From an uncultured bacterium (GTDB taxonomy: Bacteria; Actinomycetota; Coriobacteriia; Coriobacteriales; Coriobacteriaceae): 7,669 nucleotides of DNA. The translations under genes and the position numbers were made by a program. The notes below the pieces were generated by a model. It did no database searches, was not told where the DNA came from, and worked only from the letters and a program-made list of their open reading frames with translations. The stretch is from NCBI GenBank assembly GCA_905215835.1, contig CAJMRR010000096.1:1-7669 (forward strand). Reading direction: 5' to 3'. Shown piece by piece: positions 5,701-7,669 of this stretch; position 1 is the first letter of the stretch; each line of letters begins with the position of its first letter.

Positions 5701-7669
5701 CGCTCGACGACCTTAATAAGGCTCTGGGCGAGAAGCCCGAGAAGCGCGAGCACACCTTTACCTACACCGTGACCGAGTCCGGCGAGGTCGCTGGCGTGAC
5801 CAACGACGCCAAGCCTTCGCGTACGGTTTCTTTCACCGTGACCGATGATGGCGAGGGTAATCTGAGGGTGTCCCGCAAGCCGGATGGCAACGTAGCCTTT
5901 ACGTTCACCAATACCTATAGCGTGACGCCTGTCGAGACGAGCGTCACCGACCAGATCACCGCGACCAAGGTTCTGACCGGCCGCGACATGGCTGAGGGTG
6001 AGTTCTCCTTCGAGCTCGTCGAGGGCGAGGGCAAGGACGCCAAGGTCGTCGCCACCGGCAAGAACGCCGCCGATGGCAAGATCACGATGAGCACCATCGA
6101 GTACACCAAGGCCGGAACGCACATCTACACGCTGCGCGAGGTCAAGGGCAACGCCGGCGGTATCACCTACAGCGATGCCAAGTTCACCATCGAGACCACC
6201 ATCACCGATAACGGCGACGGCACTCTCAAGGCCGAGCATGTCCTGAATGGCACCGAGCCCGCCGAGTTCAAGAACACCTACAGCGTGACCCCGATCGACA
6301 CAGAGCTCGACTTTGGCCTGAGCAAGGCCATTGACGGCCGAGAGTGGACTGAGGGGGACAAGTTCAGCTTTACCATCACCGCCCCCGAGGGCACCCCGCT
6401 GCCCGACCCCGCAACCGTGACCGTGAGCAAGAATGACACGAAGGACGGCATCGCAGCCATCAAGTTCGGCAAGATCCACTACACGGCTGCCGGAACCTAC
6501 AAGTACGAGATTCGCGAGAATGCAGGCAACGCGGCAGGCATGACGTATGACGGACATGTCGCGACCGCCGAAGTGACCGTGACTGATAACGGCAAGGGCG
6601 TCCTGACCGTCAACGTTACCAAGAAGGAAAACGGCCGCTTCACCAACACGTACCGCTCTGAGCTCGATTACGCCGCGGCCGGCGGTCTTAAGCTCAGCAA
6701 GACCCTCTCCGGACGTCCCATGACCGAGGGCCAGTTTACCTTTACCGTGACGCCCGCCGACGCAGCTTCTGCCAACGCGCTCGGCCTGCACGAGGGCGCC
6801 AACGTGTACAAGTCCCCTGCGACGGCAGAGGCAACGGTCGGCCTGATTGACATCCTGGCGGGTCATGAGGTCAAGTTTACGCAGGCTGACGCAGGTAAGA
6901 CCTTTACGTACACCGTGGTCGAGAAGAATGACGGCCAGCCCGGTTACACCTACGACGAGGCCGTACGCACCGTGACGATCGCTATCGCCGACGATGGCGC
7001 TGGTACGCTCACTGCCACCACGACCGTTATTGGCAACCCCGACAAGGGAACGCTGGTAACCGAGTACAAGACTGGTGCCGCTACGGTCGAGAGCGCCGTG
7101 GTTCCGTTCCGCAACAGCTATAGCGCCACGACCGATGCACCTGGTGGTGCCGTTGCTCAGGTCGTTGCCACCAAGACCCTGACCGGTCGTCCGCTGGCCG
7201 ACGGCGAGTTCTACTTTGGCATCGCCTATGCGGGCGAGAAGGAAGCCATCGAGGGTACGTGCGTTACCAACGTTAACGGCCAGGTGAGCTTTGGCGCTCT
7301 GCATTACACGACCGAGATGCTCGCCGATCTGGTAAACGCCAAGCGCGCCATCCGTACCGACACGGATGCGAATCTTGCGTGGACTATCAACTACACGGCG
7401 TTTGAGTACACGTCCCCGCTCGCAGCAAAGGGTATTACTGCCGCGAAGTCGAGCTTTAGCTTTAAGGTCATCGTCGTCGACAACGGCGACGGTACCCTGA
7501 CGGCAAAGCCTGACTACGGTGGCGTCGAGCCCGTGTTCGAGAACGTCTACGGCACCGATGCCGCTGATGCCGCGCTCGCTGGCACCAAGAAGCTCCAGGT
7601 TGCCGAGGGCCTGACCCCGGCCGACATCACGGGTAAGTTCACCTTTACCGTGACCGCCGATGAGGCGGG
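2661..7669 (+). CDS. Giant secreted VWA adhesin/pilus-tip-like protein with FctA/Spy0128-type modules (3' end outside window)
   Basis: The frame stays open for 1669 codons to the window edge. Residues 1-25 (or 1-32) are a signal peptide. Residues about 113-362 are a von Willebrand A domain with a complete MIDAS: DASGS (Asp121, Ser123, Ser125), Thr227, and Asp255 in FFTDGKP. Residues about 370-700 are beta-rich with Tyr-rich patches and belong to no family I can name. From about 701 follow seven full modules and part of an eighth, each opening with a TK.L.GR-like strand and closing with F.N.Y. A central Y.v.E motif supplies the glutamate expected for a Lys-Asn isopeptide bond. The architecture matches Gram-positive surface adhesins and pilus-tip proteins that use the VWA domain for host or matrix binding. 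A C-terminal LPxTG-type anchor is expected but not visible. The gene stands apart from the hydrogenase operon behind two hairpins and has its own ribosome site. Confidence 0.92.
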   Translation, partial: MGKYTRGLLAVILAVVLVLPAAAFAMLPEANARSSTGMDGPIMTGKVVDPDTSGRWEIWAAGHGGNKVTTQNVGRIWTDKTVKATGENEESDFLTTLSAMSSTSNSTVTVTTPLDIVMVLDASGSMDDPMGGGDRTKRIDALKSAANSFINTIAKQNEAIEGVDRQHRVAIVKFAGDKTDKVGNDTYYQGQYKYNHSQVMKGLTDCSGGNVKALKDTVAGIKPSGATRADYGLELAGDITSGRADAKKTVVFFTDGKPTSYSEFDSDVANAAVTAAKKMKDGKATVYTIGIFSGADPVADPSKKGTSDVNKFMHAVSSNYPDATSYASDELGTRAENSDYYKSATNAEELKKVFDDISQAITSEPPYPTEIHKGYDETKSGYITFTDELGDFMQVDGFTEVVINGMSFTKASKTVNKETNTDTYEFSGKAKDLLITVQRAGDDNPRKGDIVTVNIPASLIPLSHFKTVDGKLSVDNVKPIQVKYASSVKSAALDNLFTPEKVAGLKNYIEHNTTVVDGTKTVSFYANKWSGGALGDTVATFEPADTNRYYYFQKQTPIYADKDCTQPAKNSLADTGTYYYKDEFEERGSNGEAKPATAVIEFVGGDAAKFDGALVADEDGNLSFSVGTARLAFIDELHTTKGSVGGNSTGTATDVLNPKWNNVSAKATATHVNSYLGNNGKISFAYDMTPAMVDTKDTEAGFGLTKVLEGRDWTKEDTFEFGLTSENGAPIPESATAPVTASVTKDDLDDNGKAVIDFGTIKYTEPGTYVYRVSEKNAGTTVDGIAYSKNVAEVTVTVTPNKRGELSAAVKVTWSEADETEFKNAYTAEPVESSVTDKIDVTKSLTGRDLTAGEFSFELREIKGEDSELIETVKNAADGKVTFSAIKYTEIGQHTYKLHEVKGNAGGIDYDDAVYTIVTTIADNGKGQLVATHEMKDAKDVKSIEFKNAYTTNAAEASLTGIKNLQVPVGLTPADITGKFTFTVAGEEGAPMPANASVHNDAEGKVDFGKITFTLDDLNKALGEKPEKREHTFTYTVTESGEVAGVTNDAKPSRTVSFTVTDDGEGNLRVSRKPDGNVAFTFTNTYSVTPVETSVTDQITATKVLTGRDMAEGEFSFELVEGEGKDAKVVATGKNAADGKITMSTIEYTKAGTHIYTLREVKGNAGGITYSDAKFTIETTITDNGDGTLKAEHVLNGTEPAEFKNTYSVTPIDTELDFGLSKAIDGREWTEGDKFSFTITAPEGTPLPDPATVTVSKNDTKDGIAAIKFGKIHYTAAGTYKYEIRENAGNAAGMTYDGHVATAEVTVTDNGKGVLTVNVTKKENGRFTNTYRSELDYAAAGGLKLSKTLSGRPMTEGQFTFTVTPADAASANALGLHEGANVYKSPATAEATVGLIDILAGHEVKFTQADAGKTFTYTVVEKNDGQPGYTYDEAVRTVTIAIADDGAGTLTATTTVIGNPDKGTLVTEYKTGAATVESAVVPFRNSYSATTDAPGGAVAQVVATKTLTGRPLADGEFYFGIAYAGEKEAIEGTCVTNVNGQVSFGALHYTTEMLADLVNAKRAIRTDTDANLAWTINYTAFEYTSPLAAKGITAAKSSFSFKVIVVDNGDGTLTAKPDYGGVEPVFENVYGTDAADAALAGTKKLQVAEGLTPADITGKFTFTVTADEA
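2997..3746 (+). other. von Willebrand factor A domain with intact MIDAS
   Basis: The first strand LDIVMVLDASGSM carries the DxSxS metal-binding motif (Asp121, Ser123, Ser125). Thr227 in the SGATRAD loop and Asp255 in FFTDG complete the metal-ion-dependent adhesion site. The strand VYTIGIF at 286-292 and the closing helix ending ISQAIT near 362 mark the far end of the fold. VWA domains with a complete MIDAS bind a divalent cation and usually a protein ligand, and many pilus-tip adhesins carry one. The stretch from about 3121 to 3240 is clearly more A/T-rich than the rest of the gene. Confidence 0.88.
3768..4754 (+). other. Unassigned region between VWA domain and pilin modules
   Basis: Residues about 370-698 contain no motif I can assign firmly. 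The first part (to about 480) looks like a beta-sandwich partner of the VWA domain, with ITFTDELGDFMQV near 382-394 and NIPASLIPL near 454-462. The second part has a Tyr-rich strand, YYYFQKQTPIYAD, beginning at Tyr549, and then YYYKDEF. No isopeptide-type module signature or membrane segment appears. It probably links the ligand-binding head to the stalk of repeats. Confidence 0.5.
4761..5141 (+). repeat. Pilin-type module 1 (type A)
   Basis: The module opens with FGLTKVLEGRDW and closes with FKNAYT. The candidate isopeptide residues are Lys706, Glu775 (in YRVSEKNAG) and Asn824. It is most like module 5: both have GFGL/DFGL, GRDW/GREW, a KAVIDFG or AAIKFG strand, and GTY.Y before the glutamate. 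Confidence 0.8.
5163..5513 (+). repeat. Pilin-type module 2 (type B)
   Basis: The module opens with VTDKIDVTKSLTGRDL and closes with FKNAYT. The candidate bond residues are Lys843, Glu900 (in YKLHEVKGNAGG) and Asn948. It is closely similar to module 4, sharing GEFSFEL, KNAADGK and EVKGNAGG in the same register. Confidence 0.82.
5532..5921 (+). repeat. Pilin-type module 3 (type C)
   Basis: The module opens with SLTGIKNLQV and GLTPADITGKFTFTV, and closes with FTNTYS. The candidate bond residues are Lys963, Glu1039 (in YTVTESG) and Asn1084. Its opening is nearly repeated in module 8. It lacks the GRD/GRE turn of types A and B. Confidence 0.8.
5943..6284 (+). repeat. Pilin-type module 4 (type B)
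   Basis: The module opens with VTDQITATKVLTGRDM and closes with FKNTYS. The candidate bond residues are Lys1103, Glu1160 (in YTLREVKGNAGG) and Asn1205. The Lys and Glu codons lie exactly 780 bases after those of module 2, so no insertion or deletion separates the two copies over that part. Confidence 0.82.
6303..6656 (+). repeat. Pilin-type module 5 (type A)
   Basis: The module opens with ELDFGLSKAIDGREW and closes with FTNTYR. The candidate bond residues are Lys1222, Glu1286 (in YEIRENAGN) and Asn1329. It is the closest relative of module 1 in this protein. Confidence 0.8.
6660..7124 (+). repeat. Pilin-type module 6 (long variant)
   Basis: The module opens with GGLKLSKTLSGRPM and closes with FRNSYS. 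The candidate bond residues are Lys1347, Glu1421 (in YTVVEKNDG) and Asn1485. It is longer than types A and B because of an insertion before the glutamate strand and another before the last strand. Confidence 0.75.
7140..7553 (+). repeat. Pilin-type module 7 (divergent)
   Basis: The module opens with VVATKTLTGRPL and closes with FENVYG. The candidate bond residues are Lys1505, Glu1582 (in YTAFEYTS) and Asn1628. The strand holding the glutamate departs from the Y.v.E consensus and is followed by a longer loop, so this bond is the least certain of the seven. Confidence 0.7.
7572..7669 (+). repeat. Pilin-type module 8 (type C, cut by window edge)
   Basis: Only the first strands are visible: ALAGTKKLQV followed by GLTPADITGKFTFTV. 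Lys1643 aligns with Lys963 of module 3. Over 42 bases (7611-7652 against 5571-5612) the two copies differ at only three positions, all silent. This shows a close paralogue of module 3 and that the repeat array continues beyond the window. Confidence 0.75.

Noticed and set aside
3732..7304. A 1190-codon open frame on the - strand antisense to the adhesin modules
   Set aside because: Its length comes from the skewed codon use and repetitive nature of the sense gene, which rarely places TTA, CTA or TCA in the needed register. The translation shows no recognisable domain, and the sense frame has a signal peptide, MIDAS and repeated modules.

Overview
The window reads entirely on the + strand and holds two unrelated blocks separated by a 469-base intergenic region. 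Moderately high GC, strong AAGGAGG-type ribosome binding sites, an energy-converting [NiFe] hydrogenase and a very long secreted protein with von Willebrand A and FctA/Spy0128-like pilin modules together suggest a Gram-positive anaerobe. The best guess is a gut member of Coriobacteriia such as Collinsella. This is inferred from gene content and style; no marker gene here fixes the taxon.

Block 1 (1-2191) is the distal end of a tightly packed hydrogenase operon. It holds the last codons of an upstream gene, a NuoC/EchD-like 30-kDa subunit with a long Ala/Lys-rich tail (29-748), the [NiFe] large subunit with both nickel-binding CxxC pairs (754-1842), and a two-cluster ferredoxin subunit (1850-2191). 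Gene order and motifs match echD-echE-echF of Ech-type group 4 hydrogenases. Such enzymes pass electrons from reduced ferredoxin to protons and couple H2 release to ion pumping by membrane subunits, which would lie upstream of the window. The large subunit ends exactly at the last metal-binding motif, with no maturation peptide.

The intergenic region (2192-2660) has a strong GC hairpin just after the operon, a second small hairpin, a classical intrinsic terminator with a T tract, a highly self-complementary stretch around 2448-2515, and a cluster of TGTCTCA heptamers in both orientations running into the start of the next gene. That cluster is the most interesting non-coding signal in the window.

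Block 2 (2661-7669, open at the right edge) is one reading frame of at least 1669 codons. It encodes a signal peptide, a VWA domain with an intact MIDAS metal site, about 340 residues I cannot assign, then seven complete and one cut-off pilin-type beta modules. Each complete module carries the Lys/Glu/Asn pattern expected of a self-forming isopeptide bond. The modules fall into recognisable types whose order starts A-B-C-B-A. The protein is most simply a cell-wall-anchored adhesin or pilus-tip protein. Its C-terminus, where a sortase signal would be expected, lies outside the window.
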